64,000 nt of DNA from Stratiolaelaps scimitus (taxonomy: Eukaryota; Arthropoda; Arachnida; Mesostigmata; Laelapidae). The DNA lies in the NCBI GenBank assembly GCA_019614645.1, contig JABWDB010000001.1, positions 14,611,501-14,675,500 on the forward strand. The letters are read 5' to 3'. The translations under genes were made by a program, and so were the position numbers. The notes under the pieces were generated by a model. It did not search any database and was not told where the DNA came from. It saw only the letters and a program-made list of their open reading frames with translations. This document shows positions 52,501 to 60,939 of this stretch, in pieces. Position 1 is the stretch's first letter; each line of letters starts with the position of its first letter.

Positions 52501-55500
52501 ACATCTAGTGTCCGGTCAGTTCCGATTGGGCTCGTGCTAGATCGTTACGGTGATTACGGGGCGGTAGAAGCAGACGAGAGGAAGGCCGGTGGGTAGTGGC
52601 AACGTCAACCAGATGAGGGAACTTAGTAAGAGAACTCCGCCGTAAGAGGCTCATGACTGGTCGCAAAGCAAAGCCAGGTCGAGAGCAAAGCCAGCATGCA
52701 GTAGGGTGGTCCCCCGTATAACGTCATGACCACGTCATGTCGACGGGACTGCCGCGGTCTTCGGTGTGGCATCTAGCGATTGAGCCGCTTCATCAGTACA
52801 CCCACCCGGCCGTCCTTCCACATCAGTTTCAAACATCGACTGTACGATAATCATCTCCATCAGCACGATCATCACGGGGCATCGACACGTGAATCGATGT
52901 CAAACAGGGACTGCAGCTGAACTGCCCACGTCATTGGGGCCAGTGCGGAAGGATGAGCTCTGCTGCCCATTCCACGTAAAGACTCTAAACGGCATCAGCA
53001 CCAGTAGTAGCAATGGTACAGAGCGATGGTAAGTGCTAGAGACAACTGTCGACCTAGTAGCAGTAGTAGTAGTATGTAGTAGCGGCTCGTAGAGAAGAGA
53101 TCCCGAACGGACCTCCTCTTAGGGTCTCCCAAGGGCAACACAGCCCAAGATCTGCCTCACCCCGTTCTGCTGCCCTCACGAACACTTGCCCTGGCTGCGC
53201 CGGCTGGTTTAGTGATGGTCAGCAACAACACGTGGACACGCGAGTGGCTAAGTGAGTGAATGAGAACCCTAACACACGGACTGACGGATAGACTGCGCGA
53301 CGATAGGCTCGCTCTGCACCAAAGGCAGCGATCCAGGGACCCTGAAGACATCTCATCGTCATCTGTTTAATAACTCCAGCAAGAATAACAGGGTAGCAGA
53401 ATACGGCAGACGCAGTGATCAGCTGCATGATACAACAAAAAGCAAGATGGAGGGAGCGGGCGAGAGAGAGAGAGAGCGATGGACTAACGAGATCAACTGC
53501 ATCAGTGATATCATTATTATTATTATTAATAACGAAAGTGCACTAGGTAACGGCTGATGGTCTGGCAGGGAGTAGGCGCACATACACACCGTGAGTAAGT
53601 GAGTAAGTAAATAAATGTATTTGATTGACTGTGGACATACATTACATCAAAGGGTGGATGTTCCTGATCGTGGGCGAAACGGCGCCAATCGACAGCCACT
53701 ATATATATGTTCAAGATATAATACGAATGTGTATCGCTTCATCTTATTGTGAATGGCCCCCTTCTGAGAATGGCTATGCCCCACGTTGACGCACTCTCTC
53801 AGCTCTTTCGCTCTCACAGGAAACTGAAGGTTAGATGGTGTCGCATCTAACCTCGGGGCTAATGTAGGCTTAATATAACCTGTCAACCGGGCCAACTTTA
53901 TCACCACTTAACAAGCACGCCAACAGGCGTAATAAGACCTGGCAACCACGCCAACTCTGTGCACGGCTATATATGAATAATGACTATAATGGAAATATAG
54001 TCTCTTTTATTCACATGATAAAAGGTATCGCAATATTGTTGCACTTCTTACAAGTTCTGACAAGCTGCAAATATGTATAAGCAGCGCGTTTAGTTTTCAA
54101 GATGACAACTAACGAATTACGTTCTGGCGAATATCTTGTAGGTTTTCTCACACGTTTCAAGTAAGACGTTTGAGTTGAACTGAAGTTAAGTTGAACTGAA
54201 ACTGGTTGTCTGGATTATGATCGATGTTGTGCACACACGACCGCGATGTAAAAAAACAAACTGCGGAATGAGCAGGAGCTCTAATTGTTGACCTTATCTA
54301 CTTCCTCCACCCCAGGCCCGATTCCTAAATATAGTAGATAGTTTATTTATGGCTTTTGTTGGACACATCGGGCTGTTTCATTCGTTTTGACTTATGTTCT
54401 GTCATCACCCTTCACAGGGCGCAGTTACAGCAATGGCTGTCTCAGACGTACGCGCATCATATGTAGGTGGATCGATATTGCATAATTGCAGGACATGAGT
54501 TCGCCTTTCCCAAAAATAAGCATTGCTGTGTTCTTCTAGGAAATTCAAGGGCCGAACCGTCCCCCAAACCGCCTAACCGAAACAGAAATAAGCACACCCT
54601 TAATACAGTTGTCTTGTACCTCTACAATTGATTCACGTATAATCCAGCAGGCACAGTTGCTTCGTTGTCCGCTACGAGGGTAGGCGGACGTCGATTTCGA
54701 AGGCAACGTCCCTATCGTGTTCGTTCGAACCTTAACCTTAGAACAGATCTCGTCTTTGATGAAGTGCATATGCCGTCACCGTGGTGGCGAACTACGCGGT
54801 TGCGGCTGTAGTTACCAGGGACACAACTTAACTAGACAGGATATTGCAGGTCCAAGTTGTTACGTGGCCTCAGAGAGATATGGATTTTTCCACCAAACAT
54901 TTTCCCCGGTAATATCATATGGATAAGAGAAGGACCTAATCCTAAGAACGGCTCAGCTGGAAGCTAGCCGAAACTAATAAAAATAGTGCATCTATCACGT
55001 GCAAAACACCTGCGACGTAGGTAGCTAACAAATTCTATAGCTATGCAGTTAAGCAACGACATCAGAAATCATGAAGGAAATAATGCAATTATAGGTCGTC
55101 ATAAGCCACGATCTGAATGAAGTGTATTGATTAGTGTACCTTTCGGAATAGGGCTGCCTGCTCAGTTGAGTGTCCGAACGGGTCGATTTGCCACCCGATC
55201 TTCGGGCGGCCGCACGCTCCGAAAGTGTCGTTGAGCCAACGGGTTCCAATGGTCATCTCGTCGATGAGAGCAGAGTAGTGCGTTGTTGCTTCGTCTGACA
55301 TCGACCAGCCACCGGAGATGAACTCGAGACGACCTGAACGAAACATCAAGAGAGACGGAATATAAGGTAACATATATATCGCGGTATACGGGAATATAAG
55401 GTAACGTATATATCACAGTATACGAGAATATAAGGTAACGTACATATCACAGTATACGAGAATATAAGGTATACGTGACTTCACAAAAGAATCGCTGATA

Positions 55501-58500
55501 AAAATGAGTTAATTTCTTGTCGTGGCCTATTTGCTTCACTGATCAAACGCACCCATATTCACATATTCGGCAACTGAGGATTCGAGCTCAATAGATAGAC
55601 CACGTCGCAGTGCTACATAGAAATAGTATTGAACCTTGTATAGGTAAGTATAGGACATTCAACCCGCTGAGGTCATCTTCATTGTGCCAAAACCGTTGTT
55701 ACAACCCATCTGCGTATAGTTAGACAAAAAATACCTTGGAAAGTTACTGAAATTATACGTCTTCGATTCAAAAACCCGTTTGAATGGCCTCGAATTTCTG
55801 CGAAATCACCACATCTGTATCGACGTCCAACAATTGTTCTACTTTTCTTTCGATCAACAGTGGCCTTAATGTATCTCCGCGGTTCTTTTCAACTTGGATT
55901 CGTCCCGCAGTCGATACTGCAACGACGGCGGTAGGCACATGGCCAACGCGTACGGCCCTCATCAGGCCCCGTTATTTGCTCACTTATGAGAAGTAGTGCG
56001 GGTTTGTGTTCCCTCGCCCGTACCGTGTATGTGTGTGTGTGTGGTAGGGCCCTTTCCATCTTGTCCTCGCGATGTAAAGCAACAGAAGATGTCGACCCAC
56101 TCAATCTATCGTAGATCGACCCAGCGGTTCCTCGTTGGTCTAGAGACTCAATCACTACTCAGTGGCCAGTGCCGCATGATACAACGTTCAAGATGATAAG
56201 CCCCCATCCCCGCACCCGCAGCACTCCGACACCGCCTGGTACAGGCAACTCGCTACCGTAGCACTCTCCGAGTCCTGCGACCGAAGTCGTTCCTACACTG
56301 TGTGGCTGTGGCCTGACTATCGTGGCCGCTTCTGTTGTTGTGATCGCTGTTGTTGTTGCTGCTGCTGCTGTCTCGACACACGTCTGTACCAACCACCGTA
56401 TCAGGATCATGACTATTGTGGCGCAGCGCAGAGGAATGATAACGGAGCAGGCACAGGGAAGGCGCCACACCGCCGGATACAAAGAGAAATCACCCACAAT
56501 TACCGACTATCGGTGATCGGGCCTGCTCGGTGCCTTGACAATCCAGCACATTGGATTGCAGCCAGCTACAATACAATACAACAAGGACAGACAATCGGTT
56601 GTTCCACGATGCGCAGCAGCAGCAGCAGCAAAAGGGAGGAAGTATTCGAGGCCGGCAGAAATGAATGAGAGATAGACGGACAAAGAGAGAGAGAGAGAGG
56701 GAGCGGCGAGAAACACAAGAACAATTTATGCTGCACCGGTGCACACGTACCTATATATATATATATATATACACTCTCCTGTAGAATCGCGCCTCGCCGA
56801 CGCTACGTTCCATGACGAAGGCACCATCGGCTCTCGCGGAACATATGCTTCTGATGAATGCCTCGTCGATACTGTTGCTCACAGAGAGAGAGAGAGCGAG
56901 GGGGGAGTGCGAGATCGGTAGAGCAAACGTATATTTACATTGCATTCACTGTTATGTGCACGTGTTAAGTGTAAAATAATACTACTTGAAAATCTCGTAA
57001 ACGAATAGCCTTCGCCAGTTGTGCTGTTGAAGAATGTTCTTGTATTATTACTGACACGAAGCATAGCTTACATATCAACCGTATACGTTATCAATCAGTG
57101 TAGCACAATGTCTCAACTGGGAGATTTTAATAGAATAATTGCTCAACACAGCATGTATAGAATAAGGTAACTTTCGAAGGTTAACAAGCTAACCTTCTCT
57201 AGCCAACATTGAATAAGACCTTACATGCCAACATGTGTATATATTAGATTTGAAACTTATTTTGAAAGAAAGCCGCTCCCAAAAGGGAGCCAAATCTCTG
57301 TTCCGCGTGTCTGTACAGGGTGTGCAAATGAGACAAAAAGATGATTATGAAATATTTCCGTTCGTAGTATCTATTCTTTTGTCGGTGCGGAGGGGAGACC
57401 TGAGTAAATAATCTCCTGTGGGCATTAGTATCATCGTAATCGTGGTAGCACATTAGAGTGTGGTCGGCGTTCCAAGTACTCCTCTATAATGTCCTCGTTT
57501 TTTGTGCCTTTTTTTTTGTTGCAAAAGGCACCTTTTTTTAAGGATTGGTCTCGTTAGCCAGGACCCATCCCGCTGTATGAACCTTTCTCCAAAGGTAGGT
57601 AGATCGTCTGGGTCATCAACCTCTATGCTAAGCTCAGGATCAGCAGGGAACGAAAAGGTCGAAAACTCCTCCACTCCACCCCACCCACAGGAACGAGGTA
57701 AGGCATGGCCCGATCACCGCTGAGGCTCCCATCGTCGCTGTTCGATTCGACGACACGAGGTAAGGAGCAGTCGGTCACGTGATGCTTAGTCAAGTTCTGC
57801 CTTTTGTTCCCATCAAGAGTCGCCCACGACCCCCCACCGCAAGGAGTCAATAATTCATCAAAGTACATCCGGTACCGAAATTGTCAAGAATCGGCCAGCC
57901 GGTGCAGAGGACCACCGTGTAATCGGGCTCCGCAGTACGGGACGAGAAGGAGAAATTGAGCAAGCTCAAACCCGCGTTCGGCATGTCCAATGCTGCTGCA
58001 GCCTGAGCTTACTTTCAGGGTCCGGTGTGTACACAACGAAGTATTTTCGTGTATATTATGGAAACTACCGACACATGGAACCTATTAATCATTCCCAAAC
58101 ATTCGAGTATTGTTGAGAAATCGGCGACCAGCTGTAGGGGTTAATCGATCTGCCGGAACGATTAATGTAGCACGTAAACATTCACGCAAAAGACGTTATG
58201 TTACATGAACATAGTGATCGTCGTCTCAGCAGCCGACAGCCGCCCGCCATCGGTGTTCCCCGTCAAGATCCACGGTAGGTTTCAACGGAAGGAGGGTTGA
58301 GACGAACGGCGACCGGAGAGTAGTGTACCCTAAACTGGAGTATCCTTCTTGTAAGTTCGAAGACCTTTCCTACCAAGATTACCTCCTCTGCCATATATAT
58401 ATATATATATATATGGCATAATTTACACTCGGCGCCAGAAAAGCTTGCCATATGTTTAGCCTCGTGTCGAAATTACCTCGGGTGGCGCTGCTGCTGCTGC

Positions 58501-58912
58501 CAGTGCCATTCCACAATACGGCAGAGTGGATGGTGATAATATATCATAGATCATTGCAGGTTTTCAGGGTCGATGACTAGCCAGCTTAACGCGGTGAGCA
58601 ACGCGAACCGGAAGTATCCCTCGATGGGGTACGAACGACTTCGAACGTATCCGATTACACACCCGTACACTAACCATGCCGGAGCTGAAGGCGTCCGTCG
58701 ATATTGATTGCACTGAACCATTACGATGAAGCGTTGTGTCTGCCCTTGAGTCTGCTGGCGAATCAATTCAATCAATGGCTTGAATTTCCTCGCATCTCCT
58801 CTAGTCTCCTCTTACTGCAACTATTTGTTGTCGGGGAATAATAAATAGTTTTGTTTTTGTATATCTTTTTAACGTTGTAAGTGAATAATGTGGTATAAAG
58901 AAGTACACACAA

Positions 58913-58950
<38 letters not shown>

Positions 58951-59793
58951 GAGATTTGAGAAAATCTCGATAGTATTATTCGATATATTAACCGGATAAG
59001 AGTAGCCCGATTTCTATGCCTAGACCTTTGTTAGATTCCGCCCACTGATTTCTATATAGGCCATGCTCAATAGAGGTCATTGAGCGTCTACAGTGAACAT
59101 CATCAGGTGCCAATACGCTGGGAATCAACTGTGGAAGATATCTCCAAGTCGCAAAAGCCAAGCCACACAGTGTGATACTTTATCTTAGATTTATGATTAC
59201 TTATTGTTCGAACAATGTGAACGTATATGCACGATCTGCTACGAATATCCTTGAGAAATGCATTGCAACCGTCGTTTCGTACATTAATTAATAAAAATAT
59301 GTTCTGTTAAGCATTTGCTCTCTATCAATTATAACATTATTCTCGATTGGAACACAGCACCACTTATCCTTACCTATGAGAAGCAGACCTTTCTTTTTCA
59401 CTGAAAATTCAACTCATCGCCAGTTCCTGTGTTTGTGTGTCGTCGCTCGTGTAGCAGATTACTACCTCGGTCTCTATCGCTCTTCTCCATCGATTATATA
59501 TATAAATCATGATAGTATTTAAATTAGCAAATTGTAATTTATGCCATTCCAAACGACGCACCAAATGCGCGCCAAGCTGCGACGAGCAAATTATGCAGGA
59601 CAGCAAGTAGGACACCGGAGGAGAAACTCCGGAGAGCCATTTGAGGATGACGGTGGACAGTGACATCTGGGGATAATATTTATGGACAATGGGAATGGCG
59701 GCCAGGAGTGAAACCTATCCATGTTCAGCAGATGATTCAGGCTCGAGAAGATATATGCAGGGCCTTTAATGCAGCGTCATTGAAAATTTTAAT

Positions 59794-59838
<45 letters not shown>

Positions 59839-60754
59839 CTGAAAATTGCATGCGGTCTTTTCATCAGGTATCCACATGATGCCCATCATGTTAACTAGTA
59901 TCAGCCTGCTTTGATGCACAATTAGATCTTTCGACGCGTGTACGTGCACTGAGTACTTTATTCTTCCCTATTGCCAAGTCCTGCACTTCTTTCCTGCCGA
60001 AAACTTTAGCTATTTTTAGCATGGCCACTCGCTTGCAACCAAATGAAGCATCTTTCAGGCAACAACGAGGCCGCCTCAATAGGTAATGTCATAAGGTGGC
60101 GTTACGTTCAGCAACCCAACTTGTTTCTGAGCGCCAGGCACCAATGTCGTCATCACAGTGCGGGCCTAAATAAGAGGCCCGCATTTGTCAAGACCAGGAC
60201 CGCCGCTGCACACGACCGACAGCACTGGCCCGAGTGCTGATGCCGCTACGGCCGGAATTGACACTCATGAGGTATCACTTTGGAGAACGAGTGAGTATCC
60301 CTGTAATCTATGATTAATTTTCAATGGAACCACATCTTCATCGTCGTCAAATGTTCCCTCACATTTCGAACGGAACAAAAGACAATCGCGTACTCTTGAT
60401 TCGACCACAACTATCGATCATCAATGTGGTGGCGTCAAGAAGAACGATAGCTTATGTTGCGATAGTGGTGCGACCGTTAATTAGGCTGGGTCTGTTCGGT
60501 GCCAATTCACTCCAAGTGCCAACCTAATATTCACGTTTTTACAACTATACGAGTTATTTTCCACTCGTCAGCGAAGTGTTCGACCCAATAAGTATCATAT
60601 TCACCTGATTGAACGAGGTCTTGGACAATGCTCTGCTTGGCGGGCGTCTGCTCGTTGAACCACCTGGTGAAAAAGGCCATTTCGACGTAGATGAAGCGAC
60701 GCTCAGGGTCCTTTTGCAACTCGTCGACGACACTGTCCAAAATGTACTTGACAT
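18230..60754 (-). CDS. MAN2B1: Lysosomal alpha-mannosidase (GH38), 5'-incomplete gene of 16 visible exons
   Basis: Lysosomal alpha-mannosidase removes alpha-linked mannose from N-glycans during glycoprotein breakdown in the lysosome. It is a zinc enzyme of glycoside hydrolase family 38. Sixteen exons joined through canonical GT-AG sites give 905 continuous residues, numbered here from the first visible codon, ending in TAG at 18230-18232. Family landmarks appear in order: WQIDPFGHS with nucleophile Asp101, [10 protein letters not shown] at about 269, QHHD at 332-335 (zinc-ligand His), SGTEKQHV at 338, GGSSLKDG at about 703 and a C-terminal [10 protein letters not shown]. The length matches the part of the human protein that starts about 105 residues in. 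The signal peptide and the first HxD zinc ligands are absent and must lie beyond the window. Family membership rests on recognised motifs across all exons. Paralogues of the same lysosomal subfamily cannot be excluded. Confidence 0.95.
18736..18948 (-). CDS. MAN2B1: Alpha-mannosidase exon o
   Basis: 213 nt, phase 0 to 0, residues 770-840. It contains [20 protein letters not shown] and [10 protein letters not shown], matching human FSGLRRDLPPSVHLLTL and LLRLEHQF. The acceptor is ttcgctatacag and the donor GTGAGT. Upstream in-frame sequence is open for a further 12 codons, so the acceptor is chosen by phase and homology. Confidence 0.92.
19030..19066. repeat. (AT)n microsatellite in the intron between exons n and o
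   Basis: Perfect run of about 36 bases. It lies about 80 bases upstream of the exon o acceptor in the sense of transcription. Confidence 0.95.
19156..19314 (-). CDS. MAN2B1: Alpha-mannosidase exon n
   Basis: 159 nt, phase 0 to 0, residues 717-769. It begins [19 protein letters not shown], the conserved HRR-DD-G-GV-EPL element, and ends HLANE before donor GTAAGC. The acceptor is gcctgttctcttaaag. Confidence 0.95.
19530..19704 (-). CDS. MAN2B1: Alpha-mannosidase exon m
   Basis: 175 nt, phase 2 to 0, residues 658-716. It contains [15 protein letters not shown] and [20 protein letters not shown], matching the human EPVAGNYYPV and DRSQGGSSLRDG motifs. The acceptor is ttttttacggaaacag and the donor GTATGT. 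Confidence 0.95.
19847..19881. repeat. (AT)n microsatellite in the intron between exons l and m
   Basis: Perfect run of about 34 bases, about 85 bases from the exon l donor. Confidence 0.95.
19965..20075 (-). CDS. MAN2B1: Alpha-mannosidase exon l
   Basis: 111 nt, phase 2 to 2, residues 621-657. It encodes [11 protein letters not shown] and [15 protein letters not shown], the strongly conserved FYTDSNGR motif of GH38. The acceptor is gaatgaaatttcag and the donor GTAAGT. Confidence 0.95.
20133..20178. repeat. (ATGT)n/(AT)n compound microsatellite
   Basis: tatgtatgtatgta passes into a pure TA run. It lies about 60 bases upstream of the exon l acceptor. Confidence 0.95.
20361..20380. repeat. 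Perfect short inverted repeat
   Basis: Arms catttcatt and aatgaaatg separated by two bases, in the intron between exons k and l. Confidence 0.8.
22256..22482 (-). CDS. MAN2B1: Alpha-mannosidase exon k
   Basis: 227 nt, phase 0 to 2, residues 546-620. It contains [35 protein letters not shown] and [12 protein letters not shown]. The donor is GTGAGT inside what would otherwise read as a stop, so splicing is needed here and gives PFY-DD. The acceptor is cgcttggttgcag. Confidence 0.94.
22483..25907. other. Intron between alpha-mannosidase exons j and k
   Basis: A 3.4-kb intron with a (GA)n run at 23324-23341, an (AT)n run at 23843-23862 and a retrotransposon endonuclease remnant at 23506-23706. 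A coding-looking but frame-broken plus-strand patch lies at 25089-25800. Confidence 0.6.
23506..23706 (-). mobile_element. Non-LTR retrotransposon endonuclease remnant
   Basis: The minus frame contains [20 protein letters not shown], then [18 protein letters not shown] and a stop. The RGDFN box, preceded by a Leu-Leu-rich strand, is the signature of the apurinic-type endonuclease domain of LINE elements. In this domain the loop GDFN contributes catalytic Asp and Asn, which here remain. The piece is truncated on both sides and lies inside a mannosidase intron in the same orientation. The exact clade is uncertain (CR1 or Jockey-like types are possible). Confidence 0.6.
25908..26108 (-). CDS. 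MAN2B1: Alpha-mannosidase exon j
   Basis: 201 nt, phase 0 to 0, residues 479-545. It contains [20 protein letters not shown] and [18 protein letters not shown], matching the family pattern IENEHIRATFDPDTGLL followed by an aromatic-rich end. The acceptor is gtactcctgtag and the donor GTTAGT. Confidence 0.92.
26191..26212. repeat. (GA)n microsatellite upstream of alpha-mannosidase exon j
   Basis: A GA run of about 22 bases, about 80 bases upstream of the exon j acceptor. On the transcribed strand it reads as a CT-rich tract and could add to the polypyrimidine region. Confidence 0.9.
26513..26687 (-). CDS. MAN2B1: Alpha-mannosidase exon i
   Basis: 175 nt, phase 2 to 0, residues 420-478. It contains [15 protein letters not shown] and [19 protein letters not shown], ending GARVYK before donor GTATCT. 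The acceptor is tttttatctgatttcacag. This is a beta-sandwich region with only moderate family conservation. Placement rests on phase, order and the Y-K end motif. Confidence 0.9.
26980..27155 (-). CDS. MAN2B1: Alpha-mannosidase exon h
   Basis: 176 nt, phase 0 to 2, residues 362-419. It starts [18 protein letters not shown] and includes [15 protein letters not shown] and [14 protein letters not shown]. This corresponds to the linker and start of the beta-sandwich half (human CQQLNISICPLS and FQVIVYNPLG). The acceptor is gctgaattctcag and the donor GTAAGG. Confidence 0.94.
27156..29251. other. Intron between alpha-mannosidase exons g and h
   Basis: A 2.1-kb intron. Several minus-strand open stretches (27408-27647, 27806-28054) look moderately protein-like but match no family, and the GH38 sequence needs no exon here. 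Otherwise nothing was recognised. Confidence 0.5.
29252..29321 (-). CDS. MAN2B1: Alpha-mannosidase exon g
   Basis: 70 nt, phase 2 to 0, residues 338-361: [19 protein letters not shown] then TRQCE. The acceptor is cattcactttcag and the donor GTACGT. It continues the HHDG motif of the microexon 6.2 kb upstream, so the two must be joined. Confidence 0.94.
30758..30806. repeat. (AT)n microsatellite
   Basis: Nearly pure TA run of about 48 bases, the longest in the window. Confidence 0.95.
34542..34575. repeat. Compound (CA)n(TA)n microsatellite
   Basis: acacacacacac passes directly into tatatata. Confidence 0.95.
35009..35048. repeat. (AT)n microsatellite
   Basis: TA run with two single-base interruptions. 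Confidence 0.9.
35554..35593 (-). CDS. MAN2B1: Alpha-mannosidase microexon f with the zinc-ligand QHHD motif
   Basis: A 40-nt exon, phase 1 to 2, found by reading the intron for the missing QHHD motif. It encodes [13 protein letters not shown] and the first two bases of Ser. The acceptor is catatttgatttcag and the donor GTAAGT. Both neighbours splice in frame, giving QHHDGMSGTEKQHV. The family consensus has HHDA, and here Ala is Gly. Confidence 0.92.
35594..38752. other. Intron between alpha-mannosidase exons e and f
   Basis: A 3.2-kb intron. It contains an (ATT)n run at 36707-36731, a GA run at 36512-36526 and a GC-richer patch at 37500-38250. No coding exon was recognised. Confidence 0.6.
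38753..38960 (-). CDS. MAN2B1: Alpha-mannosidase exon e
   Basis: 208 nt, phase 0 to 1, residues 256-324. It contains [20 protein letters not shown] and [18 protein letters not shown]. The DDFFPYAD motif holds the Asp proposed as general acid/base in GH38. The donor is GTAAGA. The end of the exon (QKHMDL) is shorter than the human sequence, which has a Gly-rich insertion here. Confidence 0.94.
39268..39483 (-). CDS. MAN2B1: Alpha-mannosidase exon d
   Basis: 216 nt, phase 0 to 0, residues 184-255. It contains [20 protein letters not shown] and [14 protein letters not shown], and ends YSTPSCYTK before donor GTGATT. The acceptor is cttgtctcgacag before AACAATAAC. The NHT sequon is shared with the human protein. 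Confidence 0.95.
39484..42134. other. Intron between alpha-mannosidase exons c and d
   Basis: A 2.65-kb intron with an (AAT)n run at 40185-40204, an (AT)n run at 41426-41453 and CT-rich stretches at 41060-41090 and 41250-41275. Overlapping inverted gccat and ggcgccat motifs occur near 40460-40530. No supported gene. Confidence 0.6.
41426..41453. repeat. (AT)n microsatellite
   Basis: Perfect TA run of about 28 bases. Confidence 0.95.
42135..42338 (-). CDS. MAN2B1: Alpha-mannosidase exon c
   Basis: 204 nt, phase 0 to 0, residues 116-183. It begins [18 protein letters not shown] and ends CNDEEIN before a strong donor GTAAGT. The segments [20 protein letters not shown] and the cysteines match the corresponding stretch of mammalian MAN2B1. 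Confidence 0.95.
42440..42652 (-). mobile_element. Retrotransposon reverse-transcriptase C-terminal remnant
   Basis: The minus frame reads [20 protein letters not shown], then a segment with [15 protein letters not shown] and degenerate sequence after it. A Y-x-F-V-P-I-x-F-E-T-x-G box followed by FLxxLGxR-type and TGD elements is common at the C-terminal end of invertebrate LINE-type polyproteins. The QR-rich end typical of such proteins is damaged. It starts about 100 bases upstream of the exon c acceptor. The element is clearly dead here. Confidence 0.55.
43900..43930. repeat. (AT)n microsatellite
   Basis: Perfect TA run of about 30 bases after a CT-rich stretch. Confidence 0.95.
46677..46692 (+). 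repeat. Poly-C run
   Basis: Sixteen consecutive C bases, so G-rich on the minus (transcribed) strand. Confidence 0.95.
49535..49562. repeat. (AT)n microsatellite
   Basis: Perfect TA run of about 26 bases. Confidence 0.95.
55140..55333 (-). CDS. MAN2B1: Alpha-mannosidase exon b with the catalytic nucleophile
   Basis: 194 nt encoding residues 51-115. It starts in phase 1 (G split, then [19 protein letters not shown]) and ends in phase 0 at LFRK before donor GTACAC. It contains [10 protein letters not shown]. In the bovine enzyme the equivalent Asp is both the covalent nucleophile and a zinc ligand. The acceptor is gatgtttcgttcag. Confidence 0.95.
55358..55470 (+). repeat. 34-bp minisatellite, about 3.3 copies
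   Basis: Units starting gaatataaggtaac begin at 55358, 55392, 55426 and 55460, exactly 34 bases apart, with few differences between copies. It ends about 25 bases from the exon b acceptor on the transcribed strand, so it may cover the branch-point region. Confidence 0.92.
58389..58418. repeat. 30-bp perfect palindrome around (AT)11
   Basis: tgcc, eleven AT units, then ggca: a fully self-complementary sequence able to form a hairpin or cruciform. Confidence 0.95.
58905..58950. repeat. Compound (AC)n(AT)n microsatellite
   Basis: About 24 bases of AC with one interruption pass into about 22 bases of AT. Confidence 0.95.
59799..59839. repeat. Compound (AT)n(GT)n microsatellite
   Basis: About 26 bases of AT followed by about 14 bases of GT. 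Confidence 0.95.
60605..60754 (-). CDS. MAN2B1: Alpha-mannosidase exon a (N-terminal catalytic domain)
   Basis: 150 nt encoding residues 1-50, including [12 protein letters not shown] and [15 protein letters not shown], typical of the GH38 N-terminal catalytic fold. The acceptor on the minus strand reads tttgtctttttcag before ATGTCAAG (phase 1). The donor GTGAAT follows codon fragment G (phase 1). This is the first exon of the gene inside the window. No upstream exon with the HTHDDVGWL motif was found between 60755 and 64000. Confidence 0.93.
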
Positions 60755-60851
60755 CTGAAAAAGACAAATTGCAATAATGCAAGAAACAGCGAACTTCGAT
60801 TAGAATACAGTTGTGTAATAACAATGATCGTTTATATTTGTATGTGCCCAT

Positions 60852-60939
60852 TGTGCCGAACGTCGAGCCCGGTGCATTCGTGTGCGCCTCGAAATCGGAG
60901 GAGACACGTAGGTGCACGGGTTCGATCCCCGCCGGTGCA
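60852..60939 (+). pseudogene. tRNA-Ser-like sequence (degenerate tRNA or SINE head)
   Basis: Seven-base acceptor arms tgtgccg and cggtgca can pair with two G-T wobbles across 88 bases, the length of a long-variable-arm tRNA. A GTCGAG block sits at the D-arm position, a CTCGAAA loop at 60888-60894 would give anticodon CGA (Ser), and a B-box-like GGTTCGATCCC lies at 60919-60929. U8 is replaced and the anticodon stem pairs poorly, so a working tRNA is unlikely. tRNA-Ser-derived SINEs are known from ticks, which makes a SINE head plausible. No tail repeat was identified. Confidence 0.45.

Larger units (their letters stand above)
42339..55139. other. 12.8-kb intron between alpha-mannosidase exons b and c
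   Basis: The largest intron. It holds a reverse-transcriptase C-terminus remnant (42440-42652), (AT)n runs (43900-43930, 45559-45582, 48447-48467, 49535-49562), a 16-base poly-C run (46677-46692), GC-richer patches at about 43450-45250, 46400-47050 and 51900-53400, an (ATT)n run at 53512-53529 and a hairpin ggttagatg...catctaacc near 53830-53855. Possible tRNA-like sequence at 49744-49815. No supported gene. Confidence 0.6.
55334..60604. other. Intron between alpha-mannosidase exons a and b
   Basis: A 5.3-kb intron. It holds the 34-bp minisatellite, a CTG run at 56351-56372 and CAG run at 56615-56631, a GA run at 56683-56699, (AT)n runs (56752-56771, 58391-58416, 58929-58950, 59799-59825) and a possible tRNA-like stretch at 55560-55620. 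No supported gene. Confidence 0.6.

Noticed and set aside
56300..56668. 122-codon plus-strand ORF with a Cys run
   Set aside because: The Cys run comes from a CTG/TGT triplet repeat, and the rest has no family features.
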